A DNA stretch of 64,000 nucleotides, from contig VXAA01003318.1 in the NCBI GenBank assembly GCA_013399115.1, forward strand, positions 133,326 to 197,325, read 5' to 3'. Shown here one piece after another: positions 13,501-24,239 of this stretch. This DNA comes from Anseranas semipalmata. Taxonomy: Eukaryota; Chordata; Aves; Anseriformes; Anseranatidae. The notes beneath the pieces were generated by a model that was not told the DNA's origin, did no database searches, and saw nothing but the letters and a program-made list of their open reading frames with translations. The translations under genes were made by a program, and so were the position numbers. Within the stretch, counting starts at the first letter, position 1, and the number at the start of each line of letters is the position of its first letter.

Positions 13501-16500
13501 ACAAAATTGTCATTGGTCTTCTAGAAAAAAAGAAAAAAATAGCCACCATGAGTATTCCTCCAGTATCTTTGTGCCCTAGCAACAGCAGCAGTTCTTTATT
13601 CTCCTCCCACACTACTGCCTCTGATATGCAACCAGGAGTGGTAACATTTGCTTTGCTTCTTTCCTCCTCCTCCACATGGCAAGTGCAGCAGCTGCCGTCA
13701 CCATCACATTAAATGACAACCCTTATGCTTTGGCTGCTAACTTGTAGAAACAGTTCTACTTCGGTCAGAAAACTGTTAACAGAAAAATTCCAAATGTGGC
13801 AGTTCTCTTGCAAAGTAAATTGGGAACAAATGCTTTAAAAATGCCATGTTCTCCCATTCCAATTTGAATCGGTGGGCTTTGAAGTTTTGCAAGAAAATTA
13901 CATGCTGCAAACCTAATTTTTTTAGGGCAAAAAACCTTAAAGATGTTTCCTCATAATTTTAGCTTAATGTAACAAATTTCAGTCCTTGCAACCACTGCAC
14001 GTTTTCAGAGACCTAATAGATGTGTTCAGAAAGAAACAAGGAATGTTTATTGGAAATAACTGAATTTAAAAACAGACAGCTTTGCCAAGCTAAAGGAAGG
14101 TATCGACAGGTTTATTTCTTTTTAGGAGGATCTTGCAGTTTTTACTGTTGAACATTTGCATAAGCCTTTACACTTGAGACCACATTTTGTAAGAATTTAT
14201 TTTTTAATCTTTTATTCAGTCATGCTTGTCTTTCACACCTTGTTCTCCCTTTCTCTATTCCTTATATTATTCCTGGGTACCTGGATTATATTTCTTTTGT
14301 GGACTGCGCAGTTGTCCTTCCTTAAGTTCTATCTATCTCTGTGTTGTTTACACACGTTGACAGTGATAGGACAAGGGGGAATGGTTTCAAACTAAGACAG
14401 GGGAGATTTAGGCTGGATATTAGGAGGAAGTTTTTCACTCAGAGGGTGGTGAGGCACTGGAACAGGTTGCCCAGAGAGGTTGTGGATGCCCCATCCCTGG
14501 AGGCATTCAAGGCCAGGCTGGATGTGGCGCTGGGCAGCCTGCTCTAGTAGTTGGCAACCCTGCCCAGAGCAGGGGGGTTGAAACTAGATGATCTTTAAGG
14601 TCCTTTTCAACCCAGGCCATTCTATGATTCTATCTTTACATTTAGAGACAGCACATTTTTATAATTCACACAAAAACCACTCCCAAGTGCTTGTCATGTG
14701 AGATACAGCTGCATGACATGAATTAGATCTCTTTTTCTCTCCTTTTTCCTCTCAAAGCTTTATGAAGATGTTCAGAGAGATGTGCAGCCAGCTGTTTGGT
14801 TGAATTTGCAAACAGCTGAAAGAAGTTTCTCCCTTCTACAGAAAGGGCTGAATGTTTTGCTCTCAAGAATCAAGTGGTGCTACTGAAGTGTTTCTTAAAT
14901 TATATGCCAAAAGAAATGCTCTGCTAGTATGGAAAAAGGGACCATAGGCAAGAAACAAATGTTAGTGGACCTAACTTGAGTCAGATTGCTCTATTGATAA
15001 CAATGTTTTCAAGGACTCTATGTGAGTTTTATATTAACTGAGGATCGAGCTCAGGAATGCAGTTCAAATAACCATCTTTCCAGTATCGCTGCTTGTAAAG
15101 AACCTGTGTGTAAGAATGGAATGTTTCTTATAAATATGTATTTCTATTGTGCATACCCAGCAAGAGGGACTGTTTGGTTCTGCTGTCTTAAAAGGAGGAA
15201 AACGTACTGTCTTCTGGGATCTGCCACTTCACTAGAAAAAAACAAAAACCCATATCCATTACCTTTGACCAGGAGGGATGTTGTCTTTACATATTTTACC
15301 CCAAACTTATGAGGAGAGGGCAATTACAGATTTCTGTTTAATAACCCAAACTATCCTTTATGTCCAAAAATACAGTTGTATTAATCTGCTGCTCACATGT
15401 TATCCTTCAGTTGTTGGCTGGTATTAAACTGTTCAAAAATAAATAATCCTAAAGTTTATCTTTCTCTTAAATTAAAAAATTTTAACCAAAGTGGCACCTA
15501 CGCCATTTAAACCAGTTTATTTGCGTTCTGTAGTGCTAATGCCATCTCTTACCTTGCAGTTTTCACCCTCTCTTTCCTGGATCTAGTGACCTGGACCAAC
15601 TTTCAAAAATCCATGATGTTATAGGCACTCCTGCCAACAAAACTCTCAACAAGTTCAAGCAGTAAGTATGTATTTCCATGGTTATTAGTCTCAGTGTTTA
15701 AATATTCAAAATACAACTGTACAGCTGTGTACAATTTCTGTACAAGGAACCACCACAAAAATCTCATTCGGTTGTGACAGCTGCTGACCAAAGAGTGGTG
15801 TCTTCTGTCTACCCCCCAGCCCCAGAGACAGTCACATAGTTGTGATTCTTGTAGGCAGAGCAGAAGAAATCTGAGCCTACGTCAATCTTATTTGGCCTTT
15901 TATTTCTATAGTATCCTTAACGCCAATGACATAACTTGTTAGGAAAAAAATACAATCAGATTAGAATAATTTTTCTCAGTAAGTTTTAGTTTCCCTCTCA
16001 ATATGCATGAATAACTGTTTGTTCTCAACTTGCTTAACACAGGTCAACAATTACGAGTTCTCATTTCCCCTTTAAAAAAGGAAAAGGAATACCTCCTCAC
16101 AATTTATCTCCTAAAGGCTTCTCTCTCCTGTCTGCGATGATAAAACATGATCCTGATGAGAGAATTGCTGCCCATCAAGCATTACGGCATCCTTATTTTC
16201 AAGAACTCTGGCAAGTGACTTCAAATCATTTCAATCTTGAAGACTAAAATTAAGAAGTGGGGGGAACGCTATGTGCTTATTATTTAAAGTGGACTGAAGT
16301 GAAGTTTGCTTACAGTGCTAATATTTACCTTGCAACACAATGAAATACCAGTCAACGTAATTCTTTGCACTGAGTCCAAACTTCACCTAAAGCACAACTG
16401 ATGTTTTTCCTCTTTTTCTCTTTTTTCCCCAAATTCCTTAGGGAAACTGATACCCACATAGTAATGCACGGAGTAAGATTACTAAAAAATAGAGCGGGGC

Positions 16501-17901
16501 AAGTACCTCTGCATTTGGGGCAAATTTCAAAGGAAAGTCAAAGACAGGTAATATTTAAGTGGAAGCACTGTCAGCCCACTTAGAGAAAGTAATTTGTGAC
16601 ACTGAGCTTGTTAGTTAGAAACAAATGTTTTACTTAAGCTGATTACTTGGTTTTATTCAGTCTGCCCAGACACCAATCTTTATTGGGTCTGATGCNNNNN
16701 NNNNNNNNNNNNNNNNGAGTTAGAATTTAAAAGCTGTGATACCACATAATGTTTTTGACAGGCAGTTTTCATAGGTGCTACTACTTAGAGGGTCAGTGCC
16801 ATGTCTTTTAAACTATTGTCTTCCTCTTTTTTTTGCTAACTGCCTTCAAATTTAAAAAAAATTTACAGATAGAGTTTTAACAGAGGCAGAAAATATATTT
16901 GTGATCTTGAGGCCTTCAGTCTACATTTTGAAGAAATATGTTTCTTGTTGTTCTTTGGTTGTTTTTTTTTAATTTAATTTTTTTTTACTTTGTTATCCTG
17001 TGTTCAGATGATGTCCAGGCAAATCCTGAACTTACACTTGACACTGAAAATCAGCAAATTAAAATCTGACGATAAATTCTGGCCAACTAAAACTTTGCTT
17101 ATAGTCAAATTAAATGAAAAGTACTCAACATATGCACTTGTAGAGTTCACTCTGTCTGCAAGGTGAGATAGAAGTTAGTACTGCATGAAAAACTCTCAAA
17201 TGCAGTTTTTTTCAGAAAAACACATCACCACAGTACAGAAAAAAAAATATTTTCTGCTGTACGTTTAACATTGAAAGCATGAATTCCCCTTCCATACAAG
17301 CAGACACTTCTTCCACCAGTTTAGTTCTTGGGTTTATCAGTGTGAGCTTGTAAGAAGTTCCATAGGGGAAAAATTGCAAGAAACATCCTGTGGGGTAGTA
17401 ATTTTTTAAAAAGAATTAGCTGAAATAATATTTGGCTGAGGTTTTTTGTTTGTTTTTCTGATAACTTTTTTATTTTCTTTTTATTCTTTAAGATGTTCTC
17501 AGAAAGAAATTAAATCTAATATCTCTATTTTAAAAGGATTCTCTTAGGAAAGCCCAGGACAAATCAAAACAAAAACATGGACCCCCTTGTGGAAAATTAC
17601 CAAGATTAAATCCTGGAGTAGCCAGACTGACTTCCTGTCCTCCACCTGCATTTCATTCGGTTTTACCTGCAGCTAAGGAAAGTAGTGAAACCCTTATGTT
17701 ACCGCCTGTTAGATGTATTGGATCAAATGTCAAGGTATAGACTCTAACTTGATCATTAAAGTACAACAGCAAAATATGTTTTACAGAGCACATTTCAAAT
17801 ATCTGTTGTTTCCTCAACAGTCTGAGAAACAGAAGGCACATAAGTCTTCCCTGAAACATTACCACTTACCTAATATAGAACAAAGAGGAGGAGGCTACTG
17901 A
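4423..17901 (+). CDS. MOK: MOK protein kinase, spliced CDS, lacks first codons
   Basis: Serine/threonine kinase of the MAK/ICK/MOK (RCK) family within the CMGC group; the family is linked to cilium control. Eleven exons join in frame: 4423-4537, 6104-6193, 7756-7826, 11178-11256, 11718-11766, 12688-12866, 15560-15661, 16043-16210, 16442-16547, 17537-17734, 17821-17901. They give about 412 residues; human MOK is about 419. Motifs in order: glycine loop [10 protein letters not shown], catalytic lysine in YYACKRIK, C-helix glutamate in NLREIQAL, catalytic loop [13 protein letters not shown], activation loop TEY, APE motif in WYRAPEC, and [12 protein letters not shown] near the kinase-domain end. 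A basic, low-complexity tail follows, ending [12 protein letters not shown]. All splice sites are GT-AG except one GC-AG (after 16210). The initiator exon is not found. The identification rests on strong residue-level similarity to human MOK, recalled without a search. Confidence 0.95.
4538..6103 (+). other. MOK: MOK intron, nothing recognised
   Basis: AT-rich intron with a short TA microsatellite near 4871-4886. No repeat family, RNA gene or coding exon recognised. It ends in a strong polypyrimidine tract at about 6071-6090. Confidence 0.8.
6104..6193 (+). CDS. MOK: MOK coding exon: C-helix
   Basis: Acceptor CAACTTTAG, donor GTAAGT. Encodes [20 protein letters not shown] and NILTLHEVI, including the C-helix glutamate that pairs with the beta-3 lysine. 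It is 90 bases long and the frame is kept at both junctions. Confidence 0.95.
6194..7755 (+). other. MOK: MOK intron, nothing recognised
   Basis: About 1.6 kb of AT-rich intron. No repeats or coding exons recognised. An 84-residue open frame at 7288-7542 has no recognisable similarity and is treated as chance. Confidence 0.75.
7756..7826 (+). CDS. MOK: MOK coding exon: hinge region
   Basis: Acceptor TTTCTTCAG, donor GTATGT. Encodes [20 protein letters not shown] then LIQ, matching the hinge segment ICELMDMNI of human MOK. It is 71 bases long and ends with the first base of a glycine codon. Confidence 0.95.
7827..11177 (+). other. MOK: MOK intron, nothing recognised
   Basis: About 3.35 kb. 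It is AT-rich with a short C run near 9826. A mildly GC-richer stretch at about 10390-10550 was inspected and matched no known family or exon. No coding or RNA gene is supported. Confidence 0.7.
11178..11256 (+). CDS. MOK: MOK coding exon: alpha-D/E region
   Basis: Acceptor AATTCTAG, donor GTAAGA. Encodes [20 protein letters not shown] then LDHVH. Human MOK has a closely similar segment ending in [12 protein letters not shown]. It is 79 bases long and both junction phases fit the neighbouring exons. Confidence 0.95.
11257..11717 (+). other. MOK: MOK intron with a GC-rich patch
   Basis: A 461-base intron. Bases about 11340-11600 are much GC-richer than the surroundings, with open frames on both strands (up to 130 residues on the minus strand). 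No protein family is recognised. The patch contains a donor-like CTG/GTGAGAG near 11530. It is treated as noncoding. Confidence 0.6.
11718..11766 (+). CDS. MOK: MOK coding exon: catalytic loop
   Basis: Acceptor GATACAG, donor GTAATT. A 49-base exon encoding [16 protein letters not shown], which holds the HRD catalytic aspartate, the lysine and the asparagine of the kinase catalytic loop. All key residues are intact. Confidence 0.97.
11767..12687 (+). other. MOK: MOK intron, nothing recognised
   Basis: AT-rich, about 920 bases. No repeat, exon or RNA gene recognised. It ends with a T-rich tract and TTTGCAG. Confidence 0.8.
12688..12866 (+). CDS. MOK: MOK coding exon: DFG, TEY and APE
   Basis: Acceptor TTTTTGCAG, donor GTACAG. 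Encodes [14 protein letters not shown], then [18 protein letters not shown], then [15 protein letters not shown]. It holds the metal-binding DFG, the MAPK-like TEY activation motif and the APE motif, all intact. The open frame runs on past the donor to 12921, but the next exon matches the family better, so the splice is used. Confidence 0.97.
12867..15559 (+). other. MOK: MOK intron carrying a young CR1 insertion
   Basis: About 2.7 kb of AT-rich intron. The CR1 3' end at 14362-14633 lies in it in the same orientation as MOK. Nothing else recognisable was seen. Confidence 0.75.
14362..14633 (+). mobile_element. CR1 LINE 3' end, well preserved
   Basis: A 5'-truncated CR1 whose frame still encodes the reverse-transcriptase C-terminus, with [19 protein letters not shown] visible. 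It ends in the typical tail ATTCTATGATTCTAT. By eye it differs from the inverted copy at 44250-44523 at only about four positions over some 270 bases. It lies in a MOK intron, sense to the gene. Confidence 0.95.
15560..15661 (+). CDS. MOK: MOK coding exon: alpha-G region
   Basis: Acceptor TACCTTGCAG, donor GTAAGT. Encodes [20 protein letters not shown] then [13 protein letters not shown], matching the CMGC-type LFPG and KIHDVIGTP motifs of human MOK. It is 102 bases and ends with CA of a glutamine codon. Confidence 0.95.
15662..16042 (+). other. MOK: MOK intron, nothing recognised
   Basis: A 381-base intron. Nothing recognised apart from the splice signals. Confidence 0.85.
16043..16210 (+). 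CDS. MOK: MOK coding exon: end of kinase domain, GC donor
   Basis: Acceptor TTAACACAG. Encodes [20 protein letters not shown] then [20 protein letters not shown], the C-lobe end. The exon ends CTCTG and the intron begins GCAAGT, a GC-AG boundary. The nearby GT at 16215 would give a phase that runs into a stop at once in the next exon. If the donor is not used, the frame reads 12 more codons (from WQVTSNHFN) to a stop at 16245-16247, giving a protein with no tail. Confidence 0.92.
16442..16547 (+). CDS. MOK: MOK coding exon: C-terminal tail 1
   Basis: Acceptor CAAATTCCTTAG, donor GTAATA. Encodes [20 protein letters not shown] then [11 protein letters not shown]. The QISKE segment aligns with the same motif in the human tail, which confirms the reading frame across the GC-AG intron. 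Confidence 0.9.
16548..17536 (+). other. MOK: MOK intron with assembly gap
   Basis: About 990 bases, T-rich near 16960-16990. It contains a run of 21 N at 16696-16716. No exon or repeat family recognised. Confidence 0.8.
16696..16716. other. Assembly gap (21 N)
   Basis: Undetermined bases inside a MOK intron. The true gap size is unknown. No coding exon is interrupted. Confidence 0.99.
17537..17734 (+). CDS. MOK: MOK coding exon: C-terminal tail 2
   Basis: Acceptor ATTTTAAAAG (weak pyrimidine tract), donor GTATAG. It is 198 bases, phase 0 at both ends. Encodes [17 protein letters not shown], then [13 protein letters not shown], then [12 protein letters not shown]. The basic start and the later LP-L...V-RL pattern align with the human tail. 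An alternative AG five codons in (at 17547) is possible but fits the alignment less well. Confidence 0.88.
17821..17901 (+). CDS. MOK: MOK last coding exon and stop
   Basis: Acceptor GTTTCCTCAACAG. Encodes [15 protein letters not shown] then [11 protein letters not shown] and a TGA stop at 17899-17901. The human protein ends with a similar LPTIVRKGG pattern, which supports the true C-terminus. Confidence 0.93.
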   Translation, partial: SEKQKAHKSSLKHYHLPNIEQRGGGY

Positions 17902-17986
17902 CCACCTTGTAGAGTATTTGGAGTGTGAGGAAAAGCACAACTATGCAGTGAAACAGCCCCAGTCATGCTTTTGTTGTTAGAGATCT

Positions 17987-17992
17987 AATAAA
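17987..17992 (+). terminator. MOK: MOK polyadenylation signal candidate (AATAAA)
   Basis: Canonical AATAAA 86 bases after the MOK stop codon, with T/GT-rich sequence within the following 50 bases. It would give a very short 3'UTR, ending at about 18005-18015. Downstream alternatives cannot be excluded. Confidence 0.65.
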
Positions 17993-20458
17993 AACAACAG
18001 TGCGTTAGTTTGTGTTTCTCTAACAATTTGTCAGAAAACCCCACAAGGTTATAAAGGGCTGCTTACCTAGCATTTTGGTATTCTGTTCCTGAAGACTATC
18101 AATATTTGTTTAAAGCATTGTTCTGGCTGAGCTTCGAGAGCACTCTACATTGAACTTACTAAATACTTTTTCCTTTTAGAACCTGATGGAGGAAGGGGTT
18201 GGTTAAAAATAACATGAAAGGATTTGCTGAGCTTCAGTATTAGAAATGGAACGTTACCTACAAAATACACGTTTTCCTATTATATAAATGACAGCTAACT
18301 TGACCTATCATTTTGTGTATTTTTTAGATTATTTTTTTCCAGTGATTTCTGGAAAGTATTCACCTCCTGTATTTAATAACTTCAAGTTTTATTGAGAACT
18401 TGCAGATTATGCAATTATGTAAGATACTTAATATTGATACCTGGTCAATATTTTTATATAGCTATCTGTTAGTTAAAGGATAAAGCAACGTTTTATCTGA
18501 TTCAAAAGCAAAGCAACTTTGGCCATAGTTTTCTTCAAACATTGTTCTTAATATTAATCAAAAGTTTTAACAGTGACTGACATTGCAGCTAGTTGCTTAA
18601 AAGAGCGATAAAGGAATACATTTCATCATGTTTCAGAAATTTTAGAGATCCTCAGTAACAATTTAATATAACGTTATTGTTCTCTAGCGCTATAAAAGGC
18701 AAGTGTTTTAAAAGCAGCATTTTTATCTTACTTGCAAAGTGTTTAAGTAGCTATTAGAATTTGATACCATTGATTGACTCCTAAGATCTAAAAAATTGCA
18801 ATAATGAACTTGGTGATGTGTTACAAAACAGTTTTACTATTTAAAAACCAAATGAGTATGTTTGTGCAAGGCATACTTTGCTAGGGTTTAGAAATCTTTG
18901 GTCAACCATCATAGCTGCAAGCCAAGTTTTGCAACAAACTATTTTATTAGTTCTAGTTACTGTACTCATAATTAGGTTTTTCAGCTACCTTCCTGAAGCT
19001 GTAACCAAAGAGCGCTGGGACTTCTGTTGCTGTGCAACAACTTTCTGTGCAACGAAAAAGTGAAAAGCCACCAATGCCAGATCAGCACTGTTGCTCAGCA
19101 CTAGGGAATGTCCTGTGCTGCCTAACTTTTTTGTTCCTTTTAAAGAAACAACTAAACAAAAATCAGCAACTCAGTTGTAAAAATCTGACTCAGACAGGGT
19201 CAAAAGTCTAGGCTTGTGACCATCCCTTAATTTCTTGTTCTTTTCCTTTTGGGTTATGAGACAATCAATGATACATTGTCAGCTCTTATATTTTGTGGTC
19301 ATCAAGGCATTACAGCTTAGTTTTTTTACTTTTGTAGTAGATTTACCACTGCACAACTTGTGGTGGGGATGCGATGGGGATGGTTGGCAATAGGAAGAGA
19401 AAGGTGGCAAGAGGCATGTTGTGGTAGCTAAGTCACTGCTGCACATGAGGCAGTATAAAAAGCAAGAACAAAGGCAGCACATGGTAGCAGATCACATTTT
19501 AGAAAAAAAAAATACTTAAAGCTACTAAACCAACTCTTAATTATCAATTTGAGATTGATGCTCTAAGTCCAGACAAACTATTTGTCCTATCAGTTAAGAT
19601 GCAGCTTAAATGATACAGCAAAATACAATATTTTTCTATACAAATTTTAGTCATTTAAAATAAAAGTTATGCCCATTATTCTCTCAGCTCTCCTTTCAAG
19701 AATTTGCTAGGATATAAACTTGTGAAAATAATGATTGTTCCCACTCAATTAGATGTTTTCCAGTAGGTAGTTTTTTTCTGTTTTTTGTTCTCCCCCCCTC
19801 CCCCCAAAGAATCAGTGTCTCAACACTTGTAGAATTATATTGTAACTACATCAGATCCTATTCCCTGTTCTGCCATTCAGTGTCTGGGTAACTTTGAGCA
19901 TGCCCAAGTTTGCCATTGTACCTTTTCAATGTGGGGAAGCTCATAATACTCAAGTTCTTTATGAATTCTTTTGAGATCTACTGCTTAAAAGCATGTGTCT
20001 AATGTTTATCTTCATGTTTTGAAGAAGGCATTATTTTCATATACTGAGGATCAACATGACATTACTAGCAAATTTTTTTAAATGTGAAAATATCAGCAGG
20101 CTAAATGTTTATGTGGTGTATACCATGGGAGTCATTTTTTGGTTTGATTCAGATTTGACTGTCCAAGTTGAATATCTTGTACCTGCATCATGGCCTACTG
20201 TACATTTGCTTATTTTACTACATTTCTTCATAGCAAAATTCCAGAATCTCAATAGCAGGAATAGAAATACCTCCCAGCCCTGGCAAGAATTACTGTAAAT
20301 TATAGCACACGAACAAAGTTCTGCAGGGAAGTCTGTATTGCTGCTATTCATCCCAGGTATGCCACAGAAATAGCAGCTTTCCCTTACTAGGATTAAACAA
20401 GTATGTAAACAGAGTCTTAGTGGAAGCTGTGTAGTACACCAGTAGAATGGCATTAAAA

Positions 20459-20473
20459 GGGGGGGGGGGGGGG
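20459..20473 (+). repeat. G15 homopolymer
   Basis: Fifteen consecutive G in an otherwise AT-rich intergenic stretch. Probably variable in length. It could form a G-quadruplex only intermolecularly or with slipped pairing. Confidence 0.95.
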
Positions 20474-21960
20474 TGATTAAACAGCAGAATGCAACAGTAT
20501 GGGTAGATGCTGTTTCTCATTTTATTGAAACATACTGGATGAAGGTCATCTCTCCTCCAGTTCTAAGCAGAAAATACATTCCCGACCATGATTATCTTCA
20601 AAGTGCAGTGGGAGTACATGAAGACAGAGTGACCAGCCGAGTTCCACTGTTCTGTTACGGTTAATCATCTCAGTTAGTCACACTTGTATGTTAGCAGCTC
20701 ATATTGTTCAAACAGAACAGATAGAGAGCTTGAACAATAATAATGCAATCCAGTATTTGTTTGACTAGCTAGCATTGGTTTACACACACGCAAAAATTCA
20801 AAGGTGTGATGCTAAGCTTAGGAAATGGAATTGAACTGCGGTCTACAGGCAACATAGTGTAACAGTAACCTCCAACTTCTTACCTTTTTTTGCCACAAGC
20901 TTATCCAGTGGGGTTTTGGTTTGTTTTATTTTTTTTATTTATTCTGTTTTTTCCAAGAGGGGAAGATGGTGAGTTGCTGAATGTTATGTATTTGGAATGC
21001 AGAAGTAAAAATGATGGTCTAAAAGTAGGTAACATCATATCTGAGGGATCGTGCTCTCTACAGTCATGAATTTGTCACGTGATTTTGAACATATGGCAGT
21101 CTCCAGATTCTTAAACCAGGAAGGAAAAAAAAAAGGGGGCGTGGGTGGGAAATCCTACAATTGACTGATCATCCAAACTCAGAGCTCTCTTACCTACAAT
21201 AATACAATAGGCCAAGTATGTTCTTTATGGAGATATGTTAATTGTATTGGTAGCTTCCTATAATCTTTTTTCTGGAAACCTCAAACCACAGATGCTGAAG
21301 TTTAAATATTTCCATTCAACAATCCAAATCCCCCCCCTCCAAAAGGAATTCCCTCGGATCTTGTTTGCACAAGATATTTTCCTGTTTTCAAAAGCGTTAT
21401 TGCAACTGTTTGTGCCGATAAATAATATCAGGTAGGTAATTACCTTATTCGTATACCAGAAAAGTAATTATTTGTTGAAAAATATGAAGTCAGAATTTTT
21501 TGTAGGTCTAAACTTGGAGAGAAAAGGTTATCAGAATAGTATTTTGGATGTCACCAGCAATTCTGTCTCACATAATAAGTATTGGGGCTGTCAGCCTGTT
21601 ACAATGAAAAAAAGCAATTTCACATTCAGCAGATTGCTTTTGCTATGACAATCGGGTATTTCAAGTGAAGCACCCCTTTGAAGCATTTTTTTCATTTATT
21701 TTAAGCTAATCAGGTGGGTCTCACAGAGTTTGGCACTTACAGTGCTTCATGGGCATTTATTTCATAATAAGCCCTTTGCTATTATTCTTCTGGATACCAC
21801 TCACATGTCTCTGGCTGTTGGCTTAGTAGGCAAACTTGAGGTCTCCCACTTGCTTTATAGTTAAAATATAGTCAACTTTGAACTGTGAATTGGCAAATAT
21901 TGTTCCTACCCCCATTCTTCAAGCTAGAATTCTGTACTGAGATGATCTGTGTTCTACTCT

Positions 21961-22001
21961 TTAATATTTTTTTTAAACATGGTAGGAAAAAAAAATATTA
22001 A
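21961..22001. repeat. AT-rich inverted repeat, 14 bp arms
   Basis: TTAATATTTTTTTT at 21961-21974 is perfectly complementary to 21988-22001, with a 13-base spacer. It is made mostly of T and A runs, so chance is a plausible origin. Confidence 0.8.
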
Positions 22002-22576
22002 GAGCTATATCTATTGTAGAATTTTAAATTCTTTCCAGGTAAGTTATTAGTATCCCTTTTCTTCCTAAAATCAGTTTTTTCCATATGGGAGAAAGGGTGG
22101 AATGGAAAGTTCAAGCTTCCAGGTGATTGCCAAGTGGTATAGAAGATGTTGCTGAAAAAAAAACAAAAACACAGACTCCTTGTATGCTATTTGACTATGA
22201 TTTGTAGCAGCGATGTACTCTGCAAACAGAAATGTAAGTAGCTGCTACTATTACCCTAACATTGGATACTATGGCCCTTTCAGTACTGTTTGTTCCTACA
22301 GCTGCTAAAATACAGAAAATCTCTTTAAGAGTATTATTACATCTTTTCCTCAACTGTTTCATTTTGACTCAAACCATATGAGGCACGCACATAACTCTAC
22401 AGGGAGATAACCACACTAGTTTTCAGTGACAAGGTTTATCTGTACTTTAACAGTTAAACCCAATATGTTAATAAAACAATTTCTGACCAATAATGCTGCT
22501 CAGTTTCAGTATTTTCCCCATTCCTTATACTTTAGAAGACTGCAAGAACATGAGGATTGTGAAGTACAGTTCAGTC

Positions 22577-22582
22577 TTTATT
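22577..22582 (-). terminator. WDR20: WDR20 distal polyadenylation signal candidate
   Basis: TTTATT on the plus strand is AATAAA on the WDR20 strand. It lies about 1.9 kb beyond the stop of the distal last exon. It would give an end near 22555-22565. This is one of several candidates. Confidence 0.45.
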
Positions 22583-24089
22583 AAAGTAGACAATCCAAAT
22601 GCCAGCTTATAAATACATCTGGCAGCTTTTTATATGCCAGCTGCCTGACAAGAATGGGAGGTTTAGTTACAAGCAGCTACTGCAGTTGTTTCTCTACAAG
22701 TTTTCATTCATTTCTTGAAAAACATTAGCTTCTCATGCCCGCAGGTGTCTAATGTTTACTTGCAATTAAAAACATTCTACCCAACTTCATTGTTGGAGAG
22801 CAGGACGGGCAGTTTTTTGCTGAGGTGTGCCCTCACACAGAGCACATGCCTACTCTTGGGCAAGTTGCACATTCTCAAGCTGGAGGCCTCAGTTCTGCTC
22901 TGCCTACCTGCGAGATTCAGCAAAAGGCTGCATATTTCTACATAGGACAAGGGAAAGATATGACTGATACTTCTGTTTTCTGTCATTTCTGGGGCTGGAC
23001 ATGGAGAAACATCTCTGCGGGTTTCTCTCATCTTCACAAGAAATACTGAAAACAATTTAATTAAGTGTTCTGTTGTTGACTGAAAATAATGTGTGTTCAG
23101 ACAAGCAGCATTAAACCATACAAATACACAGATATGTATTTCCATAATACTTATCAGTTTAAAAGTGTTGGATTGTAAACAAGATGCCTGTGAACAGGAC
23201 AAACGCGTTGACTCAGAAACATATCTGCTCCTATATGTTGACATACTTTTAGTTTACCGAGTCAGAAGGTGTGTTTGTCTATACTGTTGGATTGGTCACT
23301 TCTAAACTCCCAAGACAAATATACAATATTATGTGATTACAAAATCCTCACCCCACAAAGCTGTCTGCAAGATTTCTGTTATGTGATGAATTTAGAGACA
23401 AACCACTAAGAATGAGAACAGACCAATGTTACTTCATTTTCCTAGCTGAAATTCACCTATATTAAATATGAAGCAATGTTCTAGATGAGATTTTTTTTAA
23501 AGGAATTTGTTCTACAAAGTTTAGATTATATTTCTGTACCAAACATTTAATTCAACAAAGGATTGATTACATCAAAACTGATCAAATTGGAACAGAAAGT
23601 AAACAAAAATGCATATTCAAGATAGTTTAATATGTATTTTCTGAATTAGAAATATCACTTTCTTAAATGAATGAGAATTTCTAGTGTAATGATCCATTAC
23701 TCCCGTCCCCATCACTGAATTACATTATTTGTACATATAATACAGAGCTGATTGCAGTTGGAAACAACAATATTAAAATAAATGTTTAATAGATACAAAG
23801 GATCTTTTCTCGACAACATAGTTTTTCTGGTGGTCGGACACCAGTTTTAAAGTAATTTTCTATTAGCATTAAACTATTTAAGTGCAAAACAATTTTGTTT
23901 TAAAAATCTAAGATTGCAGCATCCATCTTCCTGAATAACATTTTGAAGCCAGCAAGTAATGACTTTCATTTTCTACAAGTGCATTCCAGGCTGTCTTCTA
24001 GCCATCTCTGGTTAAAAAAATCAGTGCAAAATAAACAATGGTGAAGTACTAATTTAACCATTGAACTTACTTGAATTTAAGAAACATAC

Positions 24090-24122
24090 TTTATTTTACA
24101 CTATATATATATATCTTTTATT
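24090..24122 (-). terminator. WDR20: WDR20 proximal polyadenylation signal cluster
   Basis: Two AATAAA motifs in the WDR20 sense (complement of 24117-24122 and 24090-24095), about 340-370 bases after the distal stop codon. They are good candidates for a shorter 3'UTR. The TA hairpin overlaps this cluster. Confidence 0.45.
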
Positions 24123-24141
24123 TATATATTTATATATATAG
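24101..24141. repeat. TA-rich microsatellite and palindrome
   Basis: Two (TA)n tracts face each other. 24101-24111 (CTATATATATA) is complementary to 24131-24141, with a T-rich spacer. It lies in the WDR20 3'UTR. Confidence 0.8.
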
Positions 24142-24219
24142 ATTAAATTACACTGGACTTTAAAAGTATAAAGAAAACCAAAAATGTTACCATTTCTTTC
24201 TGCAGCACCAAAGGAAGCC

Positions 24220-24239
24220 TTTTTTTTTTTTTTTTTTTT
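24220..24239. repeat. T20 homopolymer (A20 in WDR20 mRNA)
   Basis: Twenty T on the plus strand, read as an internal poly(A) tract in a WDR20 transcript. It may cause internal priming in oligo-dT libraries. Confidence 0.95.

Larger units (their letters stand above)
18020..22550. other. Intergenic region between convergent MOK and WDR20
   Basis: About 4.5 kb of AT-rich DNA between the two 3' ends. It holds a run of 15 G at 20459-20473, C runs near 19795, and an AT hairpin at 21961-22001. No CR1, exon, or RNA gene recognised. Open frames up to 114 residues show no family features. Extended 3'UTRs of either gene could reach into it. Confidence 0.7.

Noticed and set aside
22777..23244. 155-residue minus-strand open frame
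   Set aside because: It lies in the presumed WDR20 3'UTR, has no recognisable domain and no splice context.
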